Source: Adiantum capillus-veneris
Lineage: Eukaryota; Streptophyta; Polypodiopsida; Polypodiales; Pteridaceae
Direction: 5' to 3'
Assembly: GCA_014529385.2 (NCBI GenBank)
Contig: CM043947.1
Coordinates: forward strand, 97,498,036 to 97,562,035
DNA length: 64,000 nucleotides
In this document: positions 11,082 through 20,764 of the stretch, in pieces
Layout of the letters: each line of letters starts with the position of its first letter
Numbering within the stretch: position 1 is the first letter of the stretch
The notes under the pieces: model-generated
What the model saw: only the letters and a program-made list of their open reading frames with translations
Database searches by the model: none
Told to the model about the DNA's origin: nothing
Made by a program: the position numbers and the translations under genes

Positions 11082-11495
11082 CATTTTGTTGATGAAGAAA
11101 GTATAGATTGTAGGCTTTGCATGAGCTCGTCCAATTCTCCCAAGATGTATATAGTCTTCACATGATTTAGGAAAATCATAATTGATGAGGAACATCTGCC
11201 AATTTTGTATCATTCTCAATTTTTAGAAACAGCTTCTACATTTGTAGAATTGAATGATTGGCTTTCAGATCTTGTGACCAATGACAAATTTGTAAGGATT
11301 CTATAGAGATTGTATGGATAAACCTTCAACTTCTTTAGGCCAAGTTGCACTTCAACACAAAGCTTGTCTGTCAAGCCGAATCTGGAAGATGATTTTTCTC
11401 ATTCAGTTTTGAGGTTCAAACTTGATGTCCAGCATTCAATCTTCCTCATCAAGGACAAGATATGTAAACATGTGAAGGTCGGTTTTGTCCATCAT
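11082..11495 (-). pseudogene. DEAD-box RNA helicase fragment (DDX5/RH20-like), broken
   Basis: The minus strand from 11495 reads TYLVLDEED, then MLDIKFEPQ, RKIIFQIRLDRQAL and SATWPKEVE. This is the motif II (DEAD, here DEED) to motif III (SAT) region of DDX5/DBP2/plant RH20-type RNA helicases. It continues with NPYKFVIG and DLKANHSI, and then with [14 protein letters not shown] and [16 protein letters not shown], the motif VI region. At least three TGA codons and two frameshifts break it, and about 70-100 residues between motifs III and V are missing. No introns are apparent, unlike host genes of this family. It lies just upstream of a polypurine tract, so capture by a retroelement is likely but inferred. 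Confidence 0.85.
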
Positions 11496-11814
11496 TTGTG
11501 TCTTATCTTCTTTGTTGGTGACTCTTTTGTTCTTGCATCAAGGTGATCAAAGCTACATTTGCCACTATCAGCTTTTGTGTGACTTGTAAATCATTATACT
11601 GCTTCTACTTGATACATGACTTAGTTAAAGTCTGACAAACCCCAATTAATTCCCCAAGTTAGTAACTTGATTTGAAAAGGGCTTATCCAACAACAGTCAT
11701 CATTGATGAGCTATCATTGTCCATTTGTCCCTAAAAGTCATCTTCATATGGAATCTTTAGAGAATCTTTGAGGAATCTTCATGGAAGCGTTGTTGAAAGG
11801 TTGGCCTATCAGCA
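11496..11814 (-). repeat. LTR-like stretch after second polypurine tract (minus orientation)
   Basis: The minus strand from 11814 starts TGCTGATAGGCCAACC and continues TTCAACAACGCTTCCATGAAG. This loosely matches the start of the LTR at 11012 (TGTTGACGGCAAGG, then TCAACAAC and CATGAAG). The two may be LTR heads of one family. The right boundary with the helicase fragment is not defined. Confidence 0.4.
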
Positions 11815-11825
11815 CTCTCCCCCTT
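11815..11825 (-). other. polypurine tract of the RT-less minus-strand element
   Basis: AAGGGGGAGAG on the minus strand directly before an LTR-like TG. It overlaps the end of an open frame (GSCRGRQELEGGEC-stop), as at 11013-11024. Confidence 0.55.
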
Positions 11826-12059
11826 CTAATTCTTGTCGTCCCCGACAAGACCCTATGTCTACAGTGGCCTTGACGAGTGCTTCATGTTTTGGTGTTGGTT
11901 GAAGATTTTGTTGTTTGCAGTTGCTTCTTCTAGATGCTTTGTATGTTGTAGAGTTACCTTTTTCTTGTACATGTAGTGTAGTTGAAGCCATAGCTCTCCC
12001 CCTCCGATTGGTTGTTGTATCGTGAATAGGTTGAGTGAGGTTTGTTGTTGCAGCAAGTC

Positions 12060-13030
12060 TTTATCTTGGCAGCTCTGTAATTGTTTGTTCGTTGGGTGTC
12101 ATCTTGCATGTGTACCTGTAAACTTGAAGCCTTTTTGAAATTTGTTTGGGCCGCTCCCCTTCAATTTTCTAGTTGATGAGCATGTAGTTGTTTGGGGATG
12201 TCGTTGGTCTGTTTTTCTGTGTTTATATAAATAATAAAATATTAAGAATAAAATGTGGCATATATTACAAAATGAAGGTCTTGGATACCTGGATAGGACT
12301 AAAGGGAAAAACCCAGTAGGAAAAAAATGCCTTTAGTCACAATTAAATGTGAGGCTATATGTACTTATGTTTTGATGTAGCCAAGTTTTTTTGAGTTAAA
12401 TTACTTATGGCCGTATGAATACTATTATTGACTGGATATACATTGGATAAGTGTTAGTAGCTTGAAGTCAGAGTCGTTGTTGTTGAGAAAATGCTTATGA
12501 AACCTGTTACCGCTTCTTCATCCTCATTTTGTTGTGTAAGTGCATGGGTGGAACACAAATCGTGTCAAATAAAAATGTCCAATGATGGGACATTATATAT
12601 TCTTGCACAGATAGATGCACGGGAAACAATATGTTGTGCGGGAAGAGATTGAATGGGTGCTTCTAGGAGTGAACGTAGCTATAGAAGCAAAAATATATTT
12701 GACTTCAAGAGCTGCCGTTACCCACAAGAAGGGCTGTTGATGCTCAAGGTTTTTTCACTCTCCTCACTGTGAACAGGTGCTGAGTGTTTTGTGGATTACT
12801 TCGCCTCTCCACCAAATAATTTTTTTGGACTTTGACTCTTCTGCTCACCTATCCAGCATGAGCGACTCAATTTTACAATATGCTCAACTCTTCCAGCTTG
12901 AGCTATAATCTAAATATCTAGACTCATAGACCACAAAAAATATTAAGACATGAAGCTTGGGTCTGACGCTTGCTCATTTAGTGGCTCAGCTGCCCGACTC
13001 TTGACTCTTATGCCATGATTTTTATGGCGA
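12060..13030. other. non-coding stretch, nothing recognised
   Basis: AT-rich, without an ORF longer than about 65 codons and without clear repeats. It would be the 3' untranslated part of the RT-less minus-strand element. Confidence 0.5.
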
Positions 13031-13036
13031 CTTGAC

Positions 13037-13999
13037 TTACTCTTGGGAGATTTCGACCAAGAATAGGTTTTGAAATTCAAAACTCCCATCCTCGAAGAGA
13101 GGATTTGTAAAGGACCATACTGGCAATATTGGTTTCTTTTGCCATACCTGGGTGACCTTGGTTGTCAAAATTTCTTTTTGTTGTTGTTGGTCCCTTGGTT
13201 GAGAAGATTGGCTCGCTCCATTGTCCGTAACACTTTGTCTATCATGTCTTGACATTTCTTGAGAGCTAGAGATGACTTCAATCTTCTTTAGCATGTGTTG
13301 TTCTTTTGGAACCCATTTGTATCTGCATCATGTGATTAGCGTGTCTTTACAGATATCCTTTGCCTTGACTGTGACATTGTCCTTGATTTTGCCTTCCGTG
13401 AAATTGCGATTATTTTCAAGTTGAAGTCGTCTGATTGAAGAATGTTTACCTGGCATCTTTGGTAGCCAGATTCTCCGATTTCCTTGATAGTAACCTTGTG
13501 CTTGAAGAATTGTAGATGGCACTTCCCATGATGTTTTTGATGTCGTATTGAGATGTACAAGACTGCCATTTTTGGGATTATTTACCAATGAAGTCCTATG
13601 TTGGTATGAAGGCCAGCTCGATTTGAAATTTCCTGCGTACCTTTGGCAAGCCTTGTTGGTTGGTCTCCTTTGGCGATATAAATATGAGCTTTGTTTCTTC
13701 TGGGGATGCTTTTTGAAACCTTTATCCACCGCATAAGCCGAGGTCTGTGGTTTTGGTAACCAAAGTTTCTTTTGACCCTCATAATAACCTTGCTCTGCTA
13801 AGCTGTAGGGGGAGGCTATCCATCCCATGTGTTTACATTTCATCAATTGGCTAGGATCATTTACCCATATTGGGTCTTTGACCTTTGTTTCTTCAACTTT
13901 AATGTAGACCTTTGAGAACCTTTGGCGGTGGTGATCTCGCAGTGTAGGGTATTTCGGTTGAAATATTTTCTTTGGAGTTTGCCTTTTATGTGTAAGCAT
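13037..13999 (-). pseudogene. Trp-Pro-Lys repeat region (QGYYxG....WLPK motif)
   Basis: Two clear copies of the motif are visible: AEQGYYEGQKKLWLPK and QAQGYYQGNRRIWLPK. Near 13300 there is YKWVPKEQ, the counterpart of YKWVPKAS in the 13.4-kb element. Each QGYY copy is preceded by a Trp about 10-15 residues upstream (GWIASP, SWEVPS). Basic residues dominate the rest. One frame change separates 13328-13999 from 13037-13294. The motif pattern follows the retropepsin-like segment exactly as in the 13.4-kb element. Function unknown; a nucleic-acid or Gag-binding role is speculation. Confidence 0.6.
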
Positions 14000-14286
14000 G
14001 TGGTCAGTTGATATAGAAGCTTTGTCTCAAAATTTTCTGGGTTGGATTGAAGACTCTGATTTAAGGGGCTGCTTCTGTTGGTAGGAAATTTGTGGGCTCA
14101 TTTTGTCTTTGCCTTTGTCGGCAACCGATAATCTTGAAGCGGTAGTAGGCTGGCTTTATTGAGAGCTAGTCGTGATGACCATCATTGAAGATTCAGATTC
14201 TTCTTCAAGTGTTTTTGCCCATAGCTTGGACAAAATCAAATGTGTACTCATTTGGGAAGAATCCACTACTAGGAATTTGTCTTTAA

Positions 14287-14637
14287 CTATCTTTGACCGT
14301 AGTTTAGGGTAGCTTCTGCAATCCCCAAACATGTGACCTTAACTCCATTTGATAGAGATACCTGTACGTGAATTTCATACAGTTTTGTCTTATCTCGAAG
14401 TAACCATAGCCCATAAGACATGACGCTAGTCGTGGTAGTGCAATCTATCTCTGCTGTAAAATTGAATTTCAGTTTCTCATGCGCATCCAATGAGAATTTA
14501 ATCTTCTTGTTGGATGCCAAGTAACTAATGTCCTCTTTGCTTTTGGTACTTGTCTTGGACTTTTGTGCCTTGGAAGCTTTGTCATCCTCTTGTATGTTGA
14601 ACTTCTTTGTCATTTGACTGGTTGTAGAATGTCCCAA
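14287..14637 (-). pseudogene. retropepsin-like domain with lost active-site Gly
   Basis: The segment FTAEIDCTTTTSVMSYGLW aligns with YNALLDTGDKYNLLSYGVW of the post-integrase retropepsin at 50160-50400. The Asp is kept but Asp-Thr-Gly has become Asp-Cys-Thr (plus-strand positions ~14436-14445). Downstream VQVSLSNGVKVTCLGIA matches IIQVKGVNKKKTTVFGIW. It is probably catalytically dead, whether by decay or by a change to a structural role. Confidence 0.6.
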
Positions 14638-14682
14638 GTGCTTACTATCTTCTGATCTATAGCTTTGGGGAAGGTCTATAGC

Positions 14683-15237
14683 CTAGGCTGCTTGTTGGTC
14701 TTCATTGCTAGTTTCTAACTGTGACGCCTTGATTCTTGATTTCAGAAGCTCTCTGTCACTATTTACTTCTTCTAGCACTTGAAGGTCATTCAATGGTGAC
14801 TTTTCTCCTTGGAAATCTTTTGAAGCTTGTGTAGCAGGATGTTGAGGTTGACTCTCTTCTTCTGATGCAACGGTCACCGTGGCCTTTGGTTCCCATTGTT
14901 CCATGGGTTTTTGTAGAGTCTGTTCTTGAAAATATTTATTCATATCCTGCATTGCTTGTCCTTGGTAGCCAATTTTGGAGTTGGTCATTTCCCTTTCTTC
15001 TGTGGGTTCTAAAACTTCAGTCACATTTTCTTTTAGCTTCTTTTGGTCTTTGATTTCTTCAATCATCCTTGTAGAGTCTATAGTAGAGGAATTCTCTTGT
15101 AGAATTTCAGCTTCATCCATTGATTCAACTTGCATGTCTTTGTCTCGTGAGGTGACACTAAGTTTTGTTGTTACCTCTGCCACCTCTTCTTGGGTTTGCT
15201 TACTATCTTCAGAATTTTGGATTCTTTTGCTCTCCAA
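14683..15237 (-). pseudogene. acidic Gln/Glu-rich linker protein segment
   Basis: About 184 codons rich in Glu, Gln, Ser and Thr, without a recognised fold. It lies in line between the zinc-knuckle ORF and the retropepsin-like segment, separated by a stop and a frame change. An equivalent coiled, charged linker precedes the second retropepsin of the 13.4-kb element. Function unknown. Confidence 0.45.
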
Positions 15238-15356
15238 CCTTGAACTACGAGCTTTATCTTCATCACCTTGTGGATGCTTTGACTTGTCCTCACTGAGGTT
15301 CTTTAAGCGATCTTGAATCAGCTAATTCAATTGATCTTTTTTGAAATCTTGATTCT

Positions 15357-16472
15357 CTATGATAATGTCGTTGACACCCTTGACTTCAAGCAACTGTGTC
15401 TTGAGCCTATCTTTTGTGCTATGCGACAAGATCTTCTTCTTTTTTTTTGATCTCGTTGGGGATTCTTGCTTTCGTTCCTTTGTTGTCTCACTGTCTGAAC
15501 TTTGCTTTCGGCTTGTTGCATCTTCTTTTCCATGTAGAGCTTTGCTGTGCAGTCCTTCACTAAATGACCAATGGCACATTGGTTGCAATATGTCACTATC
15601 TCAACATGTGCACCCTTTGGACGAGGAAGCTCTCCATAATACTGCAGATAATGGTCTCTTGTGGTATCTAGATACAGATATGACCTCTTCTTTGCATGCA
15701 GTAACCTATAGATTATGACTGACTTAGGTGTATCCACTGCCTTTTTCTCTTTATCCTCCATCGTCTTGTCCTTGAGAAGCTGAAAATAGCTTCCATTATT
15801 TCTTGCATACAAGATCAAATCACTATCCATGCTTTCTAGAAGTCGTAATGCTAATTCTTCCATCAGCATATGGTCTTTGATGTGGGGCTTCTGCATAGCC
15901 TTAGGGCTATGTTTCCGAGTTGATTTTGGAGAGGTTTGCACCGAGGGTGAAGATTGAACCGAATCTTTGTTTTTCATTTCCCTGGATGGTGCTTTTGGAC
16001 GGGGTCCAAGTATGTGACTTACAAGTTTTCCACAAATGCTAAACTCATCCATATTTTTCACATCGGCTATTTCATAGTGCCTACCGTATTTGTCGACCAC
16101 AATGAAATCTTGACCTGTTGGGTTCACAGAAATAAACCAATATAACTTTTTCATTTTACTTAATTCTCTAGGTTTGGGATCTAAGAATATGTAGTATGTG
16201 GTAGACTTAGTCTCAGAATTCCAAAATTTGTATAATCCCACATCCTCTTGATCTAAGTCAACCATATATAGCTCGCCTGACCTTCTACATTTGGCATTGT
16301 GAATTTCCGGTGGTCTCTCCTCTGGCTCAGCATCTTCCAATGCTTCTTGAAATTCCACTTGGGCTCTTAAAAAGGACACCGCTTCTTGTAAAACTAGACT
16401 TCTTAATCCCACTCTTGAAGAGATAGGGTCTCTTTGTTGTGTTTGAACTCCCCCCATCCGAGAGGGTTCCAT
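15357..16472 (-). CDS. gag-like zinc-knuckle protein, 371 aa
   Basis: Open frame from an ATG. Residues ~65-170 form a folded-looking block (GELYMVDLDQEDVGLYKFW...; YWFISVNPTGQDFIVVD) that I do not recognise. Near residue 298 is a zinc knuckle, CNQCAIGHLVKDC, with CX2CX3HX4C spacing, one residue shorter than the usual CCHC and the same as in the 13.4-kb element. The tail is very basic (KKRRRSCRIAQK). Nucleic-acid binding is likely. No Retrotrans_gag helix bundle is evident. It is the best-preserved ORF of this element and could still be translatable. Confidence 0.6.
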   Translation of the reverse strand: MEPSRMGGVQTQQRDPISSRVGLRSLVLQEAVSFLRAQVEFQEALEDAEPEERPPEIHNAKCRRSGELYMVDLDQEDVGLYKFWNSETKSTTYYIFLDPKPRELSKMKKLYWFISVNPTGQDFIVVDKYGRHYEIADVKNMDEFSICGKLVSHILGPRPKAPSREMKNKDSVQSSPSVQTSPKSTRKHSPKAMQKPHIKDHMLMEELALRLLESMDSDLILYARNNGSYFQLLKDKTMEDKEKKAVDTPKSVIIYRLLHAKKRSYLYLDTTRDHYLQYYGELPRPKGAHVEIVTYCNQCAIGHLVKDCTAKLYMEKKMQQAESKVQTVRQQRNESKNPQRDQKKRRRSCRIAQKIGSRHSCLKSRVSTTLS

Positions 16473-16718
16473 ATCTGATAATGGACTTTGGTTATTGCTT
16501 GATGATATGACATGCTGTGCTATGTTAAGTAGCTCTTGAGACCGAGCTAATTATTTTTAGAGTTGTGCTATCTCCATAGCTGATACTTCCAGTGTATTCC
16601 CTGTTTGTGCAATTTGGTGTGTTTGTGCTTTGTCTTGTGCTAGTGCGGTGCACGAGACTTGTGCCGTGTCTTTCCATGTTGTGCCACTCATTTGTGTAGT
16701 GAAAGCTGTAGTTGTTAA

Positions 16719-17321
16719 CACTAGTCTTGTAATGAGCCACAAAACTGGTTGAAGCCACTAAAGTGGCACTGTCAGGGGTTTAGTAAACAAGCCATAACTT
16801 TTGTATACTGCATCAAAATTTGGTGAAACTTCTTAAGCAAGGTTTGGATACACAACACAAGCTTCCAAACTCAAATTCTACCTAAAACTATCAAAAATAT
16901 AAAAAATGTTTTCAAAAAATGAGCAAAATGTATGAAAAACTGCACCATACTACCTAGCTTTGATGAGTACTAGAAGTTGTCAGTCTTTATAAATAGGTCA
17001 TAAAAGCTTCATGACTCTACTACATACCTATAAAAGATTTTTTCAAAGAAGTTTGGGTGTGCTTTGAAAATATTTGATCCAATTTTGAGAGAAAATTGAA
17101 AAAAAACATCCGTCTTAACAAAGTAGTCATTGAAGTTGACCATGAGAAGAGACCCTTAGCTATTTGATTAGCTTTGTAGTATTTTTTATCAACTTATGAC
17201 GAGTGTTGGGAGTACTTCCCCCAAACCATATTTTAATTGGACTTTTTTTGTAGTGTCATTATAATTTTGTACAAAAGTCTCTCAAAGCCACAAAAGTGGC
17301 TATTTTTTTACAGGACTAGTG
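16719..17321. mobile_element. TTAA-flanked non-autonomous DNA transposon, copy A (603 bp)
   Basis: It starts CACTAGTCTTGTAA and ends with the inverted match TTACAGGACTAGTG. Each end is bordered by TTAA (16715-16718 and 17322-17325). Subterminal imperfect palindromes (AGCCACTAAAGTGGCA left, AGCCACAAAAGTGGCT right) are present. No transposase ORF. A CACTA element would give a 3-bp duplication; here a 4-bp TTAA is repeated, as in piggyBac or Sola3 insertions. It interrupts the 5' side of the RT-less minus-strand element. Confidence 0.8.
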
Positions 17322-17325
17322 TTAA

Positions 17326-17805
17326 CACTAGACTTGTAATGAGCCACAAAAATGGCTAGAGCCACAAAAATGGCTCACATCAAGATTCTAGTAAATGAAA
17401 CATAACTTTTGTATATGACATCAAAATTTCATGAAACTTCTTAAATATGGGTTCAAGATATGAAAAAGGTTTCTAAACAAACAAGTTACATGAAAATCTC
17501 AAAAATAAAAAAATTACTTTTCTAAAATTAGTAAATTTTACATAAAACTTCACATCAACACTTAACTTGTAGAAGTAAAAAATGTCGGCAGTCTTTGTAT
17601 ATGAGTTTAAAAAGCTTGGTACATCTATCACATACCTATTGAGGGATTTTTCAAAGAAGTTTGGGCGTGCTTAGCAATGATTTGATTTATTTTCAAAAGA
17701 AAATAGGAAACTTTTGTCCATCCGCACAAATTAGTTGTAGAAATGGCAATGGAAAGACACCTTCAGACCTTCATTTATCTATGTACTATTTTTTATTATT
17801 GAACC
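17326..17805. mobile_element. TTAA-type DNA transposon, copy B (right end lost)
   Basis: It begins CACTAGACTTGTAATGAGCC directly after the TTAA that ends copy A, in the same orientation. It matches copy A through most of its length, for example CATAACTTTTGTATA and TGAAACTTCTTAA. Similarity ends near 17805 (TTTTTTATTATTGA) and no right terminus is seen. The sequence that follows is probably the LTR of the next gypsy element, so the end may have been removed by that insertion. Confidence 0.7.
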
Positions 17806-18215
17806 TGCACCAGATCAGTACTTGTACTTATGTTTAATCAATCAACTCTTAGTCAGTCGGAACTTAGTAAGTTGGAGTCTTGATAAGTCGGATTTTCGTC
17901 AATCGGATGTAACAGTTATAACTGTTAGAAGTTACTACTTAAAGGTCATGCTGGTTCATGCGAGTATGTAATTTTGGCTGAAATGGAAGTCATCTTTGGA
18001 CCAAGATGGATCAACTGTGTAGTCTCTTTCTCTATGATTCATGTTTGTTCTTCAGTCTGCTGTGTCGGAATTTGGTGAATGGTGAAATGCTGATGAGTTG
18101 AATGTGTTTGCCTTTGTCTAACTCTGTCTTTAGTGTGTGTGACATGTTGTCAACACCTAAGTTCTATGTGTGTTGAAGAACCCCAACACTTTGGCGATCC
18201 TGATGTTGTGAATCT
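17806..18215 (+). repeat. putative 5' LTR/leader of gypsy element at 18.2 kb
   Basis: Non-coding stretch ending in AACCCCAACA followed by a TGG-containing segment (TTTGGCGATCC, ~18190), which would fit an LTR end and a primer-binding site. The start is placed where similarity to DNA-transposon copy B stops. No matching 3' LTR was found, so this remains weak. Confidence 0.35.
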
Positions 18216-19498
18216 TTGGAGAATCATGTATGTCACAACAAGAGAGGAGAGTATTATACGAGGGCACGGGTGCGAGCAGGAAACCTTGATATTGATCCTT
18301 TTCATTATGATGATGCCTCTGATGGAGAGGAGGAGTTCAATGACAGTGAACAGGAGTTATTGAACCAAGGGGCTGAGGGTTTTGAGAGGGCATATGGGAG
18401 GCAATTTGTTGGAGCACTTGCCTTGATAGGAAGACCTATAGGGACAAGAAGAAGGCTTCAGTTTGACCCACTACAGGGGGCTACCAGAGGTAAAGACCTA
18501 GGAGATCACCCAGAAATCCTCCCATGGACCATCCAAACCCTATGGTGAAAGCAGCCAAATTTAGAGGAAAGTTGAAAGAAGATGGTGACTGTCATGCTGC
18601 CCAGTTTGAAACAAAGTGGCAGGCTAGTGGTTATCAGGCCTTGTGTAATGACCAAACAAAGATGGAGCAATTTGCAGCTACATTAGAAGGCAAATCCATG
18701 AGTTGGTTTAGCCAATATGGTATAGCCCATTTTGCTACCTATAATGCTTTGAAAGTAGCATTTTTACAGAGATTCAGAAAGGAGAAGACTCCTACAGACA
18801 TTTTGAAGAAACTCAGGGTGATCAGACAAAAGGATATGGTGGTTGAAGATTTTTCTCAAAAGTTCAGAGTTTTAGTTGAGAGACTTCAGGGCAATGAGAG
18901 GCCCACTGATGAGATGTTGGCAGGATATTTTTTGACAGGTTTGAGGAAAGATTTAAAGAATACTGTGGCAAGTGTGGATATAGGTCCAGGTTTTGTTGCA
19001 CTGGTTGATGTAGCAGTCAGAGTGGAGAAAAGACTTGGCAGACCCAAAATGAAGAGCAGGTCCAAAGAAGATGATGATTCTGATGATCAGTCAGACTCCA
19101 CTGATGCCCATGAATTAGATGAAGATGTTGATTTAGATGATGATACTGAGTCAAGTGATGCTGAAGAAAAGTCAAAGAGTAAGAAGAAAAGCACAAAGAA
19201 GAAGTCCAAAAAGGATAAAGCAACTCAGGAAGGGGAATTGGTGAGTAAATTAAAGAGCATTGGTTATTCAGTGTTGGCACCCAAAGCTAAGTTGTATTGT
19301 GAAATATGTGACAAAGAAGGACATGCACCCTCTAGGTGTTGGTTTAACCCCAGGAATAGGGAGCAGCCAAATGGAAGAAGAGGTAGAGGTGAAGCTGCAA
19401 CAAATCAGGTAGCTCCATTTAGAGAAAGACAACCATTTAATAGACCACTAGGACCTCCAAGACCTCCTTGGAGAGAGCAAAACAATAATCAGAGATGA
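18216..19498 (+). pseudogene. gypsy gag
   Basis: The N-terminal part (18216-18548) is acidic and runs in a different frame; a one-base shift near 18520 joins it to the core from 18524. The core carries the Retrotrans_gag helical domain (AKFRGKLKEDGDCHAAQFE ... WFSQY ... FLQRFRKEKTPTDILKKL ... FLTGLRKDLK). A long Asp/Ser-Lys-rich stretch and a zinc knuckle CEICDKEGHAPSRC follow, then a basic Arg/Pro tail. A TGA at 19496 ends the open stretch, but the frame continues into the protease region. It would form the capsid and bind element RNA. Confidence 0.9.
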
Positions 19499-20764
19499 GG
19501 AGACAGAGTGATTCCTTGTGTCTATTGTGGATCACCAGACCTTTGGGTTGGTCTCAATTGTCAATTATGGGCTAGACACAGGGGAGAAAGAGGGATGCCA
19601 ATTGTGAGGCTTGGTCAGGCAGACCAACAGGGAGTGCAACAGCAACCACATCATAATCAACAAGCTCAGGCTAATGTTATTTTGGTGGACATTTAGGAGC
19701 AGCAAGAACAAGAGCCAGTCATAGTACATCAGACTGAGCATAAGGAACATGAAGAAGGATGGTATTGTGATTGTTACCAATGTGGCCAGGTGGAGGAAGA
19801 TGAAGCATTGGCAATCACAAGAGAAAAAGCTAAGGGACCAATTAATTAGAGAGAGCAGAAAGATGTGAGGAATAAGGTTCATGAAAAAGTGCAGAAGGAG
19901 TAGGTTCAATATGTAGAGGAGAAGAATGAAGAGTTGGAGGTATCCAAGAAGCAACATAAGCTTGACAAGCCAAGTTTGATGCCAACAGAAGAAGACAAAG
20001 ATTGTTTTGAGGTACTTGTGAACTCTCCCTTGCAATTGTCATTGGATCAATTATTATGTATAGTTCTAGCCTTTAAGGAGAAATTGTTGAAGAAGCTTCA
20101 GGGTCAGCAAGACCAAGTGTTGGCAAACCCGTATCCTGAAGTAATGCTACAGCAGATTGATCCAATAGATGTGGATTTTGTAGTACCTATTGTGGCAGTA
20201 ATGTTTCAAGGCATGCTATTTAAAGAGGTATTGTTGGATGGAGGATCAGGGGTGAATATACTTCCTGAGGAGGTTTGTAGAAGACTGAAGTTAGGAGAAA
20301 CATTAGCTCCAGCACCATTTCAAGTGAAGATGGCAGACCAGAGGAGAGTCTAGACTTTAGGCATTCTCAAGCAGCAAGCAATTGAAATTGCACGTATGGT
20401 TTTCTTTGTGAACTTTGTGGTACTTAGAATGAAGGATTCAGATTCTTCCTACAAGATGCTGTTGGGAAGACCCTGGTTTAGACAAGCTAGAGTTAAGCAG
20501 GATTGGGCAGAAAATGTTGTCATGATGAGAAAGGGAAACCAGTCAGTAACCATATCAATGCAGGGAAGAAAAAAAATCCCTCCAAAGACTAAATCATTAT
20601 GTGCTCAGACCATAAACTTGGCAGATGCAGTGGAAGATGATGAAGAGGAGGAATTTTTGAGAGCTAATCTCACTATTGTGCCTGTCTTTGAGGTTGATGT
20701 AGAAGGGATAATATAGAAGGATGAAGATCAGGGTGAGGATGAATTAGAAATAGTTTCAGGCTAG
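19499..20764 (+). pseudogene. gypsy linker and aspartic protease
   Basis: In frame with gag, cut by TAG codons at 19694, 19847, 19901, 20351, 20714 and 20762. It includes a Cys-rich WYCDCYQCGQ patch, an ITREKAKGP motif, and then the retropepsin: active site Asp-Gly-Gly in LLDGGSGVNILPEEV (near 20236) and the C-terminal LLGRPWF. It ends in an acidic linker before RT. The fold is recognisable but six stops exclude translation. Confidence 0.88.

Larger units (their letters stand above)
11815..16718 (-). mobile_element. non-autonomous LTR element without RT/integrase; zinc-knuckle, retropepsin-like and W-P-K repeat modules
   Basis: In minus-strand order: zinc-knuckle protein (16472-15357), acidic linker (15237-14683), retropepsin-like domain (14637-14287), Trp-Pro-Lys repeat protein (13999-13037), then non-coding sequence and a polypurine tract (11825-11815). 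No RT, RNase H or integrase motif appears in any frame. The protease-like and repeat modules match the region after integrase in the 13.4-kb element. The likely explanation is a large internal deletion, or a non-autonomous derivative mobilised in trans. The upstream end is cut by a TTAA-flanked DNA element at 16719. Confidence 0.65.

Noticed and set aside
11082-11495. Functional DEAD-box helicase gene
   Set aside because: Three stops, two frameshifts, missing motifs IV-V and no N-terminal half.
11815-16718. Endogenous pararetrovirus (Caulimoviridae) because of a zinc-knuckle protein followed by a protease
   Set aside because: No RT, no movement protein and no coat-protein core, and the module order matches the post-integrase region of a gypsy element. 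A polypurine tract followed by an LTR-like TG also argues for an LTR element.
16719-17321. CACTA (En/Spm) superfamily assignment from the CACTAG ends
   Set aside because: The repeated flank is 4 bp (TTAA), not 3 bp, and the adjacent three bases differ between sides. The superfamily is left open.
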